Source: Leishmania infantum JPCM5 | Lineage: Eukaryota; Euglenozoa; Kinetoplastea; Trypanosomatida; Trypanosomatidae | NCBI RefSeq assembly: GCF_000002875.2 | Contig: NC_009420.2 | Coordinates: 2,604,320 to 2,668,319 of the forward strand | Reading direction: 5' to 3' | DNA: 64,000 nt | In this document: positions 1 to 11,617 of the stretch, piece after piece | Position numbering within the stretch: the stretch's first letter is position 1 | How the letters are laid out: each line of letters begins with the position of its first letter | Program-made: the position numbers and the translations under genes | The notes under the pieces: model-generated | Told to the model about the DNA's origin: nothing | What the model saw: the letters and a program-made list of their open reading frames with translations, nothing else | The model's database searches: none

Positions 1-953
1 GATACTGCGCCAAGACGCTGGCATGCGAAGGCGGTATAGGCCCCCAGTGCATAGCCACGACGACGACAGCAGCTACACATGAGGAAGAGATCACGCGTGG
101 CCTTTTCTTTTTTCCTTTTTGTTGCGCATCTCCTCTCACGCTGTCCCTTGTTCAGCTATGCACATCCACATTTCTCTCGCACATCTTCCCCTTCCGCTTT
201 TATTTTTCCTTTCTTTTCCGGATCGATTGGGCAGCTGCAGCCACGCTGTGACGCTGAAGCATCACGCTGTGTTCCCATCGGTGGCACATGTTGAAGCATG
301 TAAAGGTTGGAAAAAAGAAGAGACACACGAAAAGGGAACATTAAAAAGGTAGCGTGAAACGATAATACACGTAAGAGCAAGAAAAGAAAAAGAGGAAAAA
401 TTGGAGGTTTGAGGTCTACTACGAAAATGCACAACGATGGCCTGGATCGTACAATGGTGAATGTGAAGGCACACTCACGCAGCAAACAGAGAAAAATAAA
501 GAGCGCACTCCCTTAGAATAGAAAGATGTTGCTTCCAGTTTGGGTGCCTTTCTCATCCTTTCGTGCGCACACCTTCGGAAGTTGAGTGGCGGAGACGAGA
601 TTGAAGGGTTCAGCGACGCAAAACCTGTGACTCCGACTCACTGTATCATCTGCTCCCCTGTGTAAAAGCCAACGGATGTACACACTGAGCCTTCTCCCAC
701 TTACCTCAGCAACGTTCAAACTAAAAATCAAGCGAAAGCGAGGGCGAGAGAGACAGCAACAACAACAAAAAAAAAACAATACAAAGACACGAAGACACAC
801 ACAAGACGTACGTCCCACACTATCAAGCACCAGCACTCAGACAGAGAAGACGTGTAGTAAACTCGTAATGGCACATTAGACAACTAAGGAACAGACAACA
901 CATACAAAGAGAAAAAAGGGAGATGAAATCGAAACGTAAGAAGTTCCTGCGCG

Positions 954-971
954 ATATATATATATATATAT
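954..971. repeat. (TA)n microsatellite
   Basis: An uninterrupted AT dinucleotide run of about 18 bp inside the gene-poor left end. Confidence 0.9.
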
Positions 972-1198
972 GTAGGAGGGAAGATAGCGAGGAAAGGACG
1001 ACAGAGAGAGAGAGGAGGAGGTGCACAAGCAAATAACGTCAGTCAAGAACAACACTTCACAGACCCTAAAAAAAAAGAGGACTAAGAGTTCTAGCATCAT
1101 ATGGGAAAGATATGTTAAACAGAACGATGAAAGAAAAGAGAATGATGCAGAGATAGGGAAGAAAAAAGGTGAAAAGACTGTCGTGTAGTGATTTTAGT

Positions 1199-1219
1199 TG
1201 TGTGTGTGTGTGTGTGTGT
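1199..1219. repeat. (TG)n microsatellite
   Basis: A pure TG run of about 21 bp. It is CA on the transcribed strand, as are several similar tracts in this window. Confidence 0.9.
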
Positions 1220-3667
1220 TTCGCTTGGCAGGTAAGTGTGGGCCTTCTGTTTTCTTTGTTTTTTTTTGGTACATCTCTGAGTTGACGTCGACCTACCTCT
1301 TCAGATAAGCTGAAGGAAACACCAAACACACGCGCATATGCAGAGCACGCCTTCAGCCGGCACCGAGTACGAAAGCAGCAAACAAAGGAACACGATGACA
1401 GAGAGGAGAAGAGAGACACGATTGTCGGAGAGATAATGGAACACGGAGACAAGCATTGAATAAACACACACACACACAGACGGAGAAGACCGAAAAAAAA
1501 GAGAAAAAGGCACGTCATCATCCCATACTTGGCAAACCAAAAAAGGCACTTGATTGAAAGCGGCGCGCTGTACAGCGATCGGGTAGTCGCCTCCGCAGAA
1601 CCATTAAGCGCTACACGGAGCCTTTCCGATCCCTCTTCTGTCTCTTCTCTCTACATATGTATTAATTTCGTGCTCTTTTCTGTAATGTTCCTACTATAGT
1701 GTGTGTGTGTGTGTGTGACGCCTTTGTGTCGTTTCCACGGTAGCGAGAGCGAGCACAGGTGAGCGGGCTGTCGCTGTCATCGCGGTTGTTGTTGCTTGGA
1801 TGTGTACTCCCGCGGGGCGTGCTCGCCGCCGAGGTAGGAAACGAAATGCACCATGCATTGAAAAGCGAAAGGAAAAGGCGAAGAGAAACATGAAAGAAGC
1901 ACATGATGTAGCACTCACGCAAATTCATGCGCACAATAAGATAAAAAAGAAAAGCAACACCAAGAGAGAAGACATGAACAGAACAGAGAAAGTGCACGCG
2001 TGCGTTGGTCAGTGGTGGGGTGCGGAGGAGGAGAGAGGCCCACACGTGTCGCACGGCACATCTCGCACACGAGCCAATGCACGACCAAGCATTCACGCAA
2101 ACGAAGAGGGGAAAGAGAAGATACAAAGAATACACGCACACACACACACACAAAAACGGCACAAGACAAAAACAGGAAGCACTTCTTGTTTCTCACTTTT
2201 GTGAATTTCCATTTATGACCTCGGTGGAAGATACGTGAAACTATGTGACACTAAGAAGCGAAAGAGAAAAGAAGAGGGAAGATGGTTTGTGCTCTCGTGT
2301 GACCTGGTCAGCACTGAAAGGAGAGGGCAGTACACTCGCTGGGTCGCTTGCTTCTTCATGGCAGACGCACCTTTTCCTTCCAGACGCTCCCAGGTACACA
2401 TGCGCACTCTGGCCGAGCCTTCTCTGTGGAAAGCAAAGACTTCAAAAAAGCAAGAAAAAAGAAAACAGTAAACAAAACTTTCGAAACCTCGGAAGAGGTG
2501 TGGAAGTGGCCGTCAGCTCTCTCCGCTAACCTCGCGCACGTCGGACAAGCCGAGCCATTCCATCCCTGTTCTTGTTACACACACACGAAAAAAAAAAGAA
2601 AGAGCCTCAAGCTGTTTAGCGCTGGAGCTCAGTGCCTCGTTCTTGATAATTGCCTTCGTCGGTTAACTACAGTCCACTCTGCGCCGCCGCCGCTTCCTGT
2701 TACTCCAAAAGCCGCACGGTGTCGCACTGGGCATGCGAGAGCCGCCGCATGCCCCGTTTATTGCACAAGCACACCCACGACCGACAGAGCATTCCGAAAG
2801 GGAAGTCTCGCAAAAAAAAAAAATACAGAAGAAAAGTGAAAGGCGCGCGCGTGGAGATCGTCGAAGCTCGTTTGTCTGCGGGACCACTCTTGCCGACACA
2901 CGCGGAAACCAAATCAGCAAACGCGAACCGCACGCCTACACAGCTAAACAGAAGGTGAGAGAAAATATACCGGTGCACTCGCCACTCTGGTGAATCCGCC
3001 AACTCCGTCTGCGTCGCTGAGAGTGTGTGCCGGAGAACAGACCAACAGCGAGGAGTCGTTGCAAGGACGCCACTGTGGGGAGACGGGGACGCATCCCACG
3101 GAAAGAAAAACAAAGCCGAAGATACTACTTTTTGCCGGGTGCTTCTTGTTGAAGCGAACAAGAAAAAGGGCAGTGACGGAGACACTGATCTTCCACAATC
3201 TCGGAAGCCGGAGGCGAGGGGATGAACAAGGCGGAAGTGGAGAGGCGTAAACGAAAAAAAAAAAAGAAAACTGAGGGCAATCAAAGGGAGAAGAAAACGA
3301 GAAAGGCACCAATGCAGCGAAATGAAAGTACGAAGGAACAAACATGCATGAGTGCAACTCGCAAGATACAGTCGTGAAACGGTGCACAGTGCAATCTCGC
3401 GACTTCCGAAAGAAGTCAGCCGCGAGGAAACGGCGAGAGGGAGAGGGAGAGAGAGAGAGGGACACTGCGGTTCGTAGTGCGAAAGAGAGAGAGATCGAGA
3501 GCATGAAAACGTTGATGGGGTACACGAAGAGCAGCTGCGGCAGCCGGAGGCGCACTCAACAACACACGCTCAAAGACGACGAGCGTGATTGCTGGCTTTT
3601 AGTGCTTCGTCACTCCCTTTCTGCACTTGTGAGTGAGCGGCGGGTAGACGTGAGGCTTGGAGTCTCT

Positions 3668-4546
3668 CTAGTACACCACTCGTTGTTGACAGGCGTGCTT
3701 TCGCCTGATGCCCAGTGAACCCGCTGGTCGGATGCGTGACGGCTGTTGCGCAGGGCGAGGGAAAGCGCTGGCCAAATGGTCGCGGTTGATGCGCGGGTAT
3801 TTCGACACAGTCGAGTACGGCGCAGCACACTCATCCTCGGCGCCGAGTAGGCAGTACGCCTGCATCACGGTGCCCTTGTCCGTCAAGACATTCTGTTGCG
3901 CAAGGCGCGGCGTCGTGGCGATGTACTCGGGCACAGTGATTCCATCCTTTTCATGGCGCTCGACGAGGTCCCGCAGCAGAGCTAGCAGCGTATGGAGCGT
4001 GTGATCTGCGAGCTCGCCGCCCTCGTAGTCCTCGACAAGCACAGCGTTTCTCTCGTAGCCGCGGCAGCAGTCTGGGGTGTTCTCAACGATGATCGTCGTC
4101 TCCAGGTCCCGGCCGAGTAGGCGCAGTTCCTTTGTCGCCGATGTGCCGTTAAACCAGCGGCGGTGTCGGTACACTGTGTGGCAGACGGCGCCGCACGTGT
4201 CGATCTGCGCCACGACCGCGTCTGCGTACCGGTGCTTGCTGGAGGTCCATACGATTGTCTCGCAGTGGTCGGCGAGGAAGCGCATCAGCGTCTCGATGCC
4301 AGGGCGTACGTAGAGTGGTCCTTGGCGCGCGTAGATGAGCGTCTCATCAAGGTCGAGCACGACGGTCAGGCGATTCTTAATCTCTGTGGGCTTTGGAGGG
4401 ACAAGGTACTCTCCCGACGCCGTGATGGATGGAGAGCGACGGAACACCTCTGCCGTCTCCGTCACAGACTCCTCGAGGCTTAAAGGGAACGCATCGGGGC
4501 AGTAAACTCCCCGAAAGCTGGCACCGCGTCTGCGCTGGCGTGGCAT
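3668..4546 (-). CDS. FCP1/SCP-like (NLI-interacting factor) phosphatase
   Basis: Predicted HAD-superfamily protein phosphatase of the FCP/SCP (CTD small phosphatase-like) family, 292 aa. The signature DLDET lies at about residues 65-69, with the two Asp residues that act as nucleophile and acid/base in the family. It is followed by YVRPG at about 77-81 and the WTSS segment near 95, both typical of the NIF domain. The later family motif DNSP reads ENTP here, a conservative Asp-to-Glu change. The C-terminal 80 residues are basic and unlike the family. The frame stays open to 4690, but I prefer the ATG at 4544-4546. The upstream residues are hydrophobic and unlike the family, and a pyrimidine tract with a GACAG acceptor lies in that stretch. 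Function on RNA polymerase II CTD or other phosphoproteins is inferred from family only. Confidence 0.85.
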   Translation of the reverse strand: MPRQRRRGASFRGVYCPDAFPLSLEESVTETAEVFRRSPSITASGEYLVPPKPTEIKNRLTVVLDLDETLIYARQGPLYVRPGIETLMRFLADHCETIVWTSSKHRYADAVVAQIDTCGAVCHTVYRHRRWFNGTSATKELRLLGRDLETTIIVENTPDCCRGYERNAVLVEDYEGGELADHTLHTLLALLRDLVERHEKDGITVPEYIATTPRLAQQNVLTDKGTVMQAYCLLGAEDECAAPYSTVSKYPRINRDHLASAFPRPAQQPSRIRPAGSLGIRRKHACQQRVVY

Positions 4547-7500
4547 GCAGAAGTGAAGTTCTTGTTTGTCGGCCGTAGGTGTGGAACCTGTCGGAAGGTA
4601 CCAAAAAGAGAGCGGAAAAAATCCGGAAATGGAAAGAAGTTGCCAAAGACTACAGAAAATAGAGACCGAAGAGGAGGCAACACAAGACACACGTGTGGAA
4701 AAAAAAAAGATGAGCTCTGCCTTCTCCCGATTCTTGCTGTGTTGAATGTTGCGACTACTACTATGAATAATAAAACTAGCGAAGTCTCCAGTGCAGCCAG
4801 CTGTGTTTTCTTTTCGGTGTTACTGCTGATGCTGTCCGTGTGTGTGTGTGTGTGTGTGTGTTTGAAATTTCAGCTGCTGAGAACGAGAACGTGAACGATA
4901 TGGTGGAGCACTTGTGATGGTGCACTATACGAAGGCGATAGGGGGGAGAAATAATAATAAAGATGCGGCCCGTGCTCGAGAAAAACCACAATAATACAAG
5001 TAGTTTTGTTCGCGGTCGTTTGCTTTTTCTTCGTGTGTGGGCAATGGGGATAAGAGGGAAATCGACTGAGAAGATACACTCTGAACACAGACACACAAAC
5101 ACATGGAACAACTGAAAAAGAAGACTCACGCGAAGGAAGTTCGCCCTGAATACTCCTTTCTAGAGAAGGGAAGAAACAGTGAACAGTCTTCTGGGCTCGG
5201 CGGATGGCCCAACAAAGAGAAGAGGGAAATTAGCGACGAAAAGAAAAGCAGCCAGTGAAGTCGCAACAAGCGAAGAAGAAGTAACTCCCCCCCGCAGAGA
5301 GGGGACGAGGGAAAGCACAAAAAAGGGGAGAAAAGGAGGTTCTAAAGAAGAAAGACGTACGACAAAACAGCAAGAGCAAGGAAAGAGAAAGAAGGGGGAA
5401 AAGAAACAAGGCGGTAAATAGAAAGAGGGAGAGGGGTTGAGGGTCTGGTAACCACCCACACAAACAAACGAAAACACACAACGAGGGATGGTGGGATGAA
5501 GAGGGGTACAAACAAGAGAAGAGAGGAAAAAACGAAGAGAGACACACGCACACACGCGCGTGCGCAGTGGGGAGGGGGGAGAACAGACGCACAAATACAG
5601 GAATAAAAAGCCAGTATCTGTCTTTGGAGACAACGACAATCTTATGCACCTTTTCCGTTTATGTTTTTTTTTCTTTTTTCAGTGCTTATTTTCTCTCCTG
5701 CGAACTTCAAACAACAAACAAGAAGAAGAGATGTGTTGAGCGTCAGCACCGCGAAAAAAAAAAGACGAAGAAAAAGGAGCGAGACGGAGAGAGCGAAAGA
5801 AGCGCACGAGAAGCAAATCTCAAAAAAGTCAGCTGGAGGCAGGAGGGAGGGAGAGAGATGGAAATGAAGGTTTCAACGGAGGTGGCACAAGAGAGAGTAA
5901 GAGTGTCCGTCGTGGAGTTAGCGCGGATCAAAAACTCGAAAACAGCAACCAGTTGAAATCACGGAAACGAAAACACGCACAAGGAAGAGGACAAAAGAAA
6001 ATGGGTGCGAAGACACAGAAAAAGAGGCGCGCAACAAAAAGAAGGTCAAAACAAGGATGAGAGAGAGAGCAAAACGCGAAACGCGAAACGCGAAAAAAAA
6101 AAGGACTAATGAAGAGTACGAAGAAGAGTCTCCTAACACGTTGGAAAAAAAAAGAAGGGTGGCGTCAGTGAGCGCAAGTGTGTTCTACCCAAAATCACCA
6201 ACGTCAATCAAAGCAGTTAGTGGGCACCAGCAGGTCTGTTTGTTTACGTGTGTGTGTGTGGGCTCCTCTGTTGATGTTGCACTCCGTGATTGAGTCCTGC
6301 AGGGGTGCTTTCCGTCTCTCTTTCGCTTCTCGTTCGGTCTTGTGCTTCTCCCTATCACTCCCCCAGAACGCTTACACGTCTCCGGGCAGCGTAGCGGAGA
6401 AGGAACTTTGAGGGCGTCTCCCTTCTTGTTGAGTGGCAACACGCGCACACAGCGATGGAGGGTGAGGTGGATGGGTATACGCAAGTGTGATACAACGACA
6501 GAAAGAAGAAGAGTCAGAAAAGCAGGTCTCAAACAGCAAACAAAAATCGTAGAAAAAGCCGAATAGCAAGCTCGCTGTCAATTTTGGTCCCTGAGCGCCC
6601 CGTAGAAAAAAAATGCGCTTGCGTGGATGGCGGTCGCGTGCACACGCGTGCAGAGAGGAATGGCGATGATGAGTGCAGAAGGGGGAGGGACAGTTGTAAC
6701 GGAAAAAACGCGAGAGACGCGACGCACCACGATGGAGGAGCACACAACGCAAGCCACGGTGGTTTCGTCTCCGAAACGAGACACGAACACAGAGATCTCT
6801 GTGAAGGCGATGTGCCTTGCTGGAGAGAGCGAGATAGACAGAAGCACAGGTTTGAGAAAGGGAAACACGGATACAGACACGAAAAGATCACCGGAGAAAC
6901 GAAGAACCGTTGAAGTTAACTGCTTGAGTGCAAGTCGGGTATGTGTGTGCGCAGGTTGGAGCACCGCGTGTGGTGCAGAGCGCGCCCATGTGAGTACGAG
7001 CGCATTCAAGTGTGTAGTCGTGAAGAAGTGTTGCAGACACGGGCAGAGGTCGTGCGTCATGCAAAAGCCGGCACGCGCACGTCCAACGCGGCAAACAAAA
7101 AAAAAGAAAAAATCCGTTATATCCCCCAGAGAGGAGAGAGGAGAGAGAAAGTAAGGTCGCATGAAAAGGCGGGTATTGGGGGTGAAGCAGGTAGCACCAT
7201 CCTCATGGGAGTCACGAGAGTGCGGCGACCAACGATGCACTGCTCAACCACACAGCACACCTCACATGACGGCATGCCGCGACAGATCGGAGAGCACGGA
7301 GGGATCGAGAAAGAGGAGATAGACGGAGAGAAAAGGACGCCTCGAAGCAGAGACGCAACGCCGCTTTCCGGAAGGCACACCGCCACTCAGCGAGCACGCT
7401 CCACGAAGGTCTGAGAGCGGAGGAGGCGTGGTGACGCGTTTTTGCCTGCAGAGTTACGCGCCGTCGCCGGCGCCCGAGCAGTTCAGCGAGGAAGAAAAGC

Positions 7501-8039
7501 AAAAGAAATAGAAGTCATGGCCACCACATGCACCGCCTATGGCGCGGCCGGTAGCCGAACAAGCATCCCGATCATCGCAAGACGGCCACACACATCCGGG
7601 CTCACGCATTCCAACTGGCGCATCCGCCTCTCGCACGGCTGCAGCATTGTACACACGGATACCCACGCCGCCACGCCATCACGACTCCACCGCGCCAGCC
7701 GGTCACCAGACGTGCAAGAGTTCCACCGGCGCGAACTCGTGTGATCCGTCACACATTATCCGACGACTGAGTCCCCCAGGCCTCAGCACCCGCACAAGTC
7801 ACCGACTCTGCGACACACACATCTCTATCCGCGCCTTGAGTGCCACCGTGGAAAGCACACCCATCGTTGGCGGTGGACCGCGCCGCGTACCACACACCGC
7901 CCGAGGTCGCAGGGAAGCAGAATGGAAGGGGTGTGATACAAAGATGTTTGCGTCGTGAGACACCAGCGCCGACTTCCCTCACCCTTTTTTTGTCGCTCCC
8001 CCCCCCACCCCTTCACTCGCCTATTCCCATTCCCCCTTT
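4547..8039. other. Long non-coding stretch between phosphatase and SET pseudogene
   Basis: I see no supportable gene. The left part (4.7-6.5 kb) is strongly purine-rich on the plus strand. The right part (6.9-8.0 kb) has a more balanced composition, but its frames match no domain I recognise. It probably holds the 5' UTR and splice signals of the phosphatase, plus the 3' UTR and intergenic DNA left behind by the dead SET gene. A (GT)n microsatellite and a short tandem of CGAAACG-type units near 6068-6095 are present. Confidence 0.6.
4838..4861. repeat. (GT)n microsatellite
   Basis: A pure GT run of about 24 bp upstream of the phosphatase gene. Confidence 0.9.
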
Positions 8040-9370
8040 TCTCCACAAAAGAGCGAGGGCACCCACACTCCACGAGGTAGTGTCCGAACAGCTCCTGTTG
8101 GCGCACCACGAGCAAAAAGCTTGAGTCGGCCTAGCTGAAAATGAGCGCCTCACCCGCCTTCACATCCCGCAGCGCCACGACAGTCAGGGTAACATCGTTC
8201 ACAGCGGCCTACTGCACGTTGAGCTTCGGCCCACACGAATGGTTGAAGAGCCACCCAACTCGGCGGATGCCCTGTCTACGCGAGCTGCGCAAAAAGTTAG
8301 TCACGTCCTTCGCGCTGCTAGTCGGGGAAAACTGCCACCCCCCCCTCCCACTTGGACGCGCCCATCCATCGTCCGCCATCGGCCACACAGTTGACGAGTT
8401 CCCGGTGCATCTCGTAAAACACCGGTGGCTACCGTTCCTGCTCATTGAGCAGCACCGCCCCCATGAGGTCCGGCCACCGCCGCGCGTGCGCAAAGGCACG
8501 CTCCTCGGAGTCCATGTCTAACAGGTCGCAGAGGAGGTCGAGGCTGGAGGCGCAGAAGGTGTCCGCATTCCGCGCCGGCTGTGTGTATGCAGGCCTCACT
8601 GCAGGAACCGGCATCGAGTCGCACTTGCCAGTCGCGAAGGCGGCCGCGTACGCTGCAGCCGCGGCACCGCCTGAGATCTTCGTCGGATTGTCTTCCATGA
8701 TGTAGTACGTGAAGGAGGTGCTGCTGTGTGTGAATGAGCTGCGCGGACGGCCAAAGGCATGCTAGCGGCAGGCTCCGTGCAGAAGATGAGCACGCGGTGT
8801 CTCCGCGCCGATGCACGATCCCACCATCGCGGAATCGCTGCAATTTGCGCCGCCCCGCACCCAGTCCTGCTGCATTCGCTTGGAGTAGCCTATGCGCTGG
8901 GACACCTTCATGCGGCCGGCGCAGCTTTCCTGGCGAAACTTCTTCAGAGCGGGTTCACTGTAGTTACCAGAGCGAAAAAAGGAGTCTCGGCAGCCCCGCC
9001 CCAACCACAATCAGGGCACTCGTTCCAGTGGCGCTTGCAGACCCGGGTAGAAGAGGGCCAGCGCTGTTTCTTTGTTGTTGTTTTTTTGCGCCGAGTGTTG
9101 CGCACCTCCTGCGTGCGCGGCGTCTCCAGCGACTGCAAACAAGCACACACCGGCGCCTCATCCTTAAAGTCGTCCATGCTTTGCGAGCAGCAGAGCACCG
9201 TCTCTTCGTGAATGGCACTGCGCATTTCGAAGTCTCGTGTGGCGTACAGTTCGTTGCCCCTGGCCTTATCCGTGATGATTTCCATTCCGGTGTCAGTCAC
9301 CGAGAGAGCTTCGAAGTCCTCCTTGTAGGTCTGCGAGGGAGCTCTGCATGCCTGTCCAAGTCCGCCATGC
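8040..9370 (-). pseudogene. Decayed SET-domain methyltransferase gene
   Basis: Fragments of one SET-domain protein follow each other in the correct order on the minus strand but in different frames. An N-terminal piece (about 9350-8944) carries the GNELYATRDF segment expected at the start of a SET domain. Middle pieces lie at about 9010-8762 and 8698-8429. A C-terminal piece (8499-8040) contains FNHSCGPKLN, the diagnostic NHSCxPN motif, then ALRDVKAGEALIFS and a Cys-containing tail with RQQELFGHYLVECGC, as in SMYD-type post-SET regions. That last frame is interrupted by two in-frame TAG codons, at 8211-8209 and 8133-8131. The second sits where the family has Tyr (IFS-stop-AD). At least three frameshifts separate the pieces. 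I infer a pseudogene rather than sequencing error because the lesions are many and of both kinds. An intact orthologue in related species would confirm it. Confidence 0.8.
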
Positions 9371-10021
9371 TTCCAGCGCTTGTTAGATCCCTACGAGAGG
9401 AGAGAAGAAAACACAGGCGAAGAGGTCGTACCCGTGCAATGGGGAGGCTGCATCTGCCGTGGCACGCCACTTCACCCTCCACCGCTGCGCGACGAGAAGA
9501 ACAACAAACCCACAGCACAGAAGAGTGGCAGGGAATCGAGAAGATACAACATGATGGCTGACAGTGCTGCGGCTGCTCCCACCATGACAGGCGACGGCGA
9601 ACGTCAAAGGACGCCACCAAACGGCAGACGGCGCATCTGGGAGCCGATGCAGCACGACCACGTACACGTCTACGAGCATCCACATACCTCTCTCGCTCTG
9701 CCGGCGTACCTATAGAGATAGGGAGCCCCGGATGTTGCCTAGCTGCCACGAAGGGAAGGTGCGCGGCTGGGCCGCCAAGCATGCCCCAGACAGAAGAAAT
9801 ACGAAAGAGAGCAAGAGGTGGCCGCAGAGACAAGATGATCAATCCCAGGCCCATCACTCACGCGGCGTCGCTAGGCGTGCATGGGTGTGCTATTCCTTTT
9901 TGGCATCTGCGCGTCTTCTTTCATTCGCTTTGAGCTGCGCTAAGACACACACACACACACGGGAGGAGAAACGGAGACTCGGTGAAAACGGCGCATAGGT
10001 AAGACGGAAACGGTTGGGAGT
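9371..10021. other. Intergenic stretch downstream of AFG1-like gene
   Basis: I see no gene. This should be the 3' UTR of the AFG1-like gene and possibly the old 5' region of the SET pseudogene. A short (AC)n tract lies at about 9943-9960. Confidence 0.6.
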
Positions 10022-11617
10022 TCATTCGCACACCTTTCGTTGTATGTCTGGACGGAGCAAAGCAGCAAAATCGAAGTCGGTGACGACGAAGTGACGGTGA
10101 TCGCGCAGCAGGTACGAGGCCGAGCCCATCTCGTTTAGGCGGCTGCGGATGCGCGCAAAGCTCATGAGCTCCTCCTCATTCCTAAAGTTGTAGGAGGCTG
10201 CGTGCCCGCTCCGATCATCCTCGCCCTCGCTGTAAACCTCGGTTCCAAAGCTGCCGCCTGCGGAACAGGTCGCATCACCGCCGCGACCGGAGTCGACGTC
10301 CGCCAGGGCCCGCACGTCGCTCGTGGAGTAGGTGGAGTCCATGAGATGCGTCCACGGTACAGAGGAAGTGAAGAGCAGCTTCACGTTGTTCTGGTACATC
10401 TCATCCACCAGCACGACGAACTGGTGCGCCGCGTTAGAGCTCACGTTGCCCATCTGCGGCACGTTTGTGACAATGACGGTGTGGAACTGCAGGGCGATGA
10501 GTTGGATGTCAGCGGAGGATAGCCCTTCTCGCGCGCCGCAGATGTCGGTAAAGTCGAACACGGCACATCCAGCGCATCGCAGCGGGATCACGACGCTGCG
10601 GCCGTGGTGCCACAGTGTGTCCTCCTTGATCCACGCAAGCTCTCCGCCACCAGCCCCGAAAGCATGCTCGACACGCCGCATCAGCCGCTCCACGTTTGCC
10701 TTCGTGTTCGGGTGCAAAAAGATAAGCTGGTGGTGCCGCTCCGCAGCCTCCTTCACGCGATAGTCACGGATATCGGCGCAGTGCACAACATTGCAGTGCT
10801 GCCGCAGCACAGGAAGGAAAGCGTTAAAGGAAGCGGAAACACGACATAGATCCTCCGGGGGGCGGTTGCTCGTCGTGATTAGGAAGAGTCCTTCACGGAG
10901 CGCCTCGCTGAAGAAGGCGGCGAGCAACGCGGCGTGAGCCACATCGAAGGTCTGAAATTCGTCGAAGCACAGGATAGGCGTCTCGTGCAGCACCTCCTGC
11001 ACAACCACGTTGATGGGACGGACGGCATCCAGCGCCCTCTTCTCTTTCGGCGACACGGCTGACCGGCGCCGCCGCGTCAGCGCCATCTCCGCGCGAAAGA
11101 GGCGGTCCTCCAGTTCACTCATGAAAGAGTGCAGGTGGGAACGGCGCTTCGCATACGGGGTAGCGCAGAGGTCAAAGAGGTCCAGTATCATCGTCTTCCC
11201 GATTCCCACATCACCCCACAGGTACAGCCCACGTTTTTCCACAACGCCAATATTCTCCGCCTCCAAGAGGCCCAGCGTGCGAGTGACAGAGTCGGGGAAT
11301 GCCCGCCTCGCCTGCTTCGCGAGGGATGCCCAAATAGACCTCCGAAGTGAGCGCGACGCTTGCACCCAGTGGCCCCTTTCATCGCTCGCTGACATGCAAG
11401 GCCGGGTGTACGGCGATACCTTGCCGGCAGCCTCGTCTGCGTAGCACTGGTGAATGAACTGGAGAAGGGATGTGCATGCTTCTGACATATAGCGTTGGCG
11501 AGCGTCGGCCGTTATGACACCTTTACGCGCAAGCTGTTCGTACGCCTCAACCACGGTGCGTTTCGTGGAGATGTGGCTCGACCACACGTTCCTTCGGCAC
11601 CCGCAGCGGCGCAACAT
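10022..11617 (-). CDS. AFG1: AFG1-like (LACE1) mitochondrial AAA-type ATPase
   Basis: Predicted 531-aa ATPase of the AFG1/LACE1 (ZapE-like) family, which acts in mitochondrial protein quality control. The Walker A motif GDVGIGKT lies at about residues 135-142, after a family-typical GLYLW lead-in. Walker B is CFDEFQTFDV near 215-225, where FDEFQ is the family hallmark. A sensor-like TTSNRPPEDL follows. The N-terminus is rich in Arg and Ser, which suits a mitochondrial presequence. The length is close to the family norm with a somewhat longer C-terminal region containing a Gly/Ser-rich acidic insert. The ATG at 11617 is the first in frame. The nearest upstream pyrimidine tract (11647-11665) has no AG between it and this ATG, so a further upstream splice site or the internal Met44 remain possible. 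Confidence 0.9.
   Translation of the reverse strand: MLRRCGCRRNVWSSHISTKRTVVEAYEQLARKGVITADARQRYMSEACTSLLQFIHQCYADEAAGKVSPYTRPCMSASDERGHWVQASRSLRRSIWASLAKQARRAFPDSVTRTLGLLEAENIGVVEKRGLYLWGDVGIGKTMILDLFDLCATPYAKRRSHLHSFMSELEDRLFRAEMALTRRRRSAVSPKEKRALDAVRPINVVVQEVLHETPILCFDEFQTFDVAHAALLAAFFSEALREGLFLITTSNRPPEDLCRVSASFNAFLPVLRQHCNVVHCADIRDYRVKEAAERHHQLIFLHPNTKANVERLMRRVEHAFGAGGGELAWIKEDTLWHHGRSVVIPLRCAGCAVFDFTDICGAREGLSSADIQLIALQFHTVIVTNVPQMGNVSSNAAHQFVVLVDEMYQNNVKLLFTSSVPWTHLMDSTYSTSDVRALADVDSGRGGDATCSAGGSFGTEVYSEGEDDRSGHAASYNFRNEEELMSFARIRSRLNEMGSASYLLRDHRHFVVTDFDFAALLRPDIQRKVCE

Larger units (their letters stand above)
1..3667. other. Gene-poor purine-rich stretch, left end
   Basis: I see no convincing gene here. 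The plus strand is rich in A and G with many short poly-A and poly-G runs, so the minus (transcribed) strand is pyrimidine-rich. Open frames are short and translate to low-complexity Ser/Leu/Phe/Cys strings, as expected of pyrimidine tracts. Several dinucleotide microsatellites lie inside. The simplest reading is the 3' UTR of the phosphatase gene at 3668-4546 plus intergenic sequence towards the next gene on the left, which lies outside the window. Confidence 0.7.

Noticed and set aside
1066..1521. Minus-strand frame of 151 codons in the left end
   Set aside because: It is Ser/Phe/Leu/Cys-rich translation of pyrimidine tracts and microsatellites, not a plausible protein.
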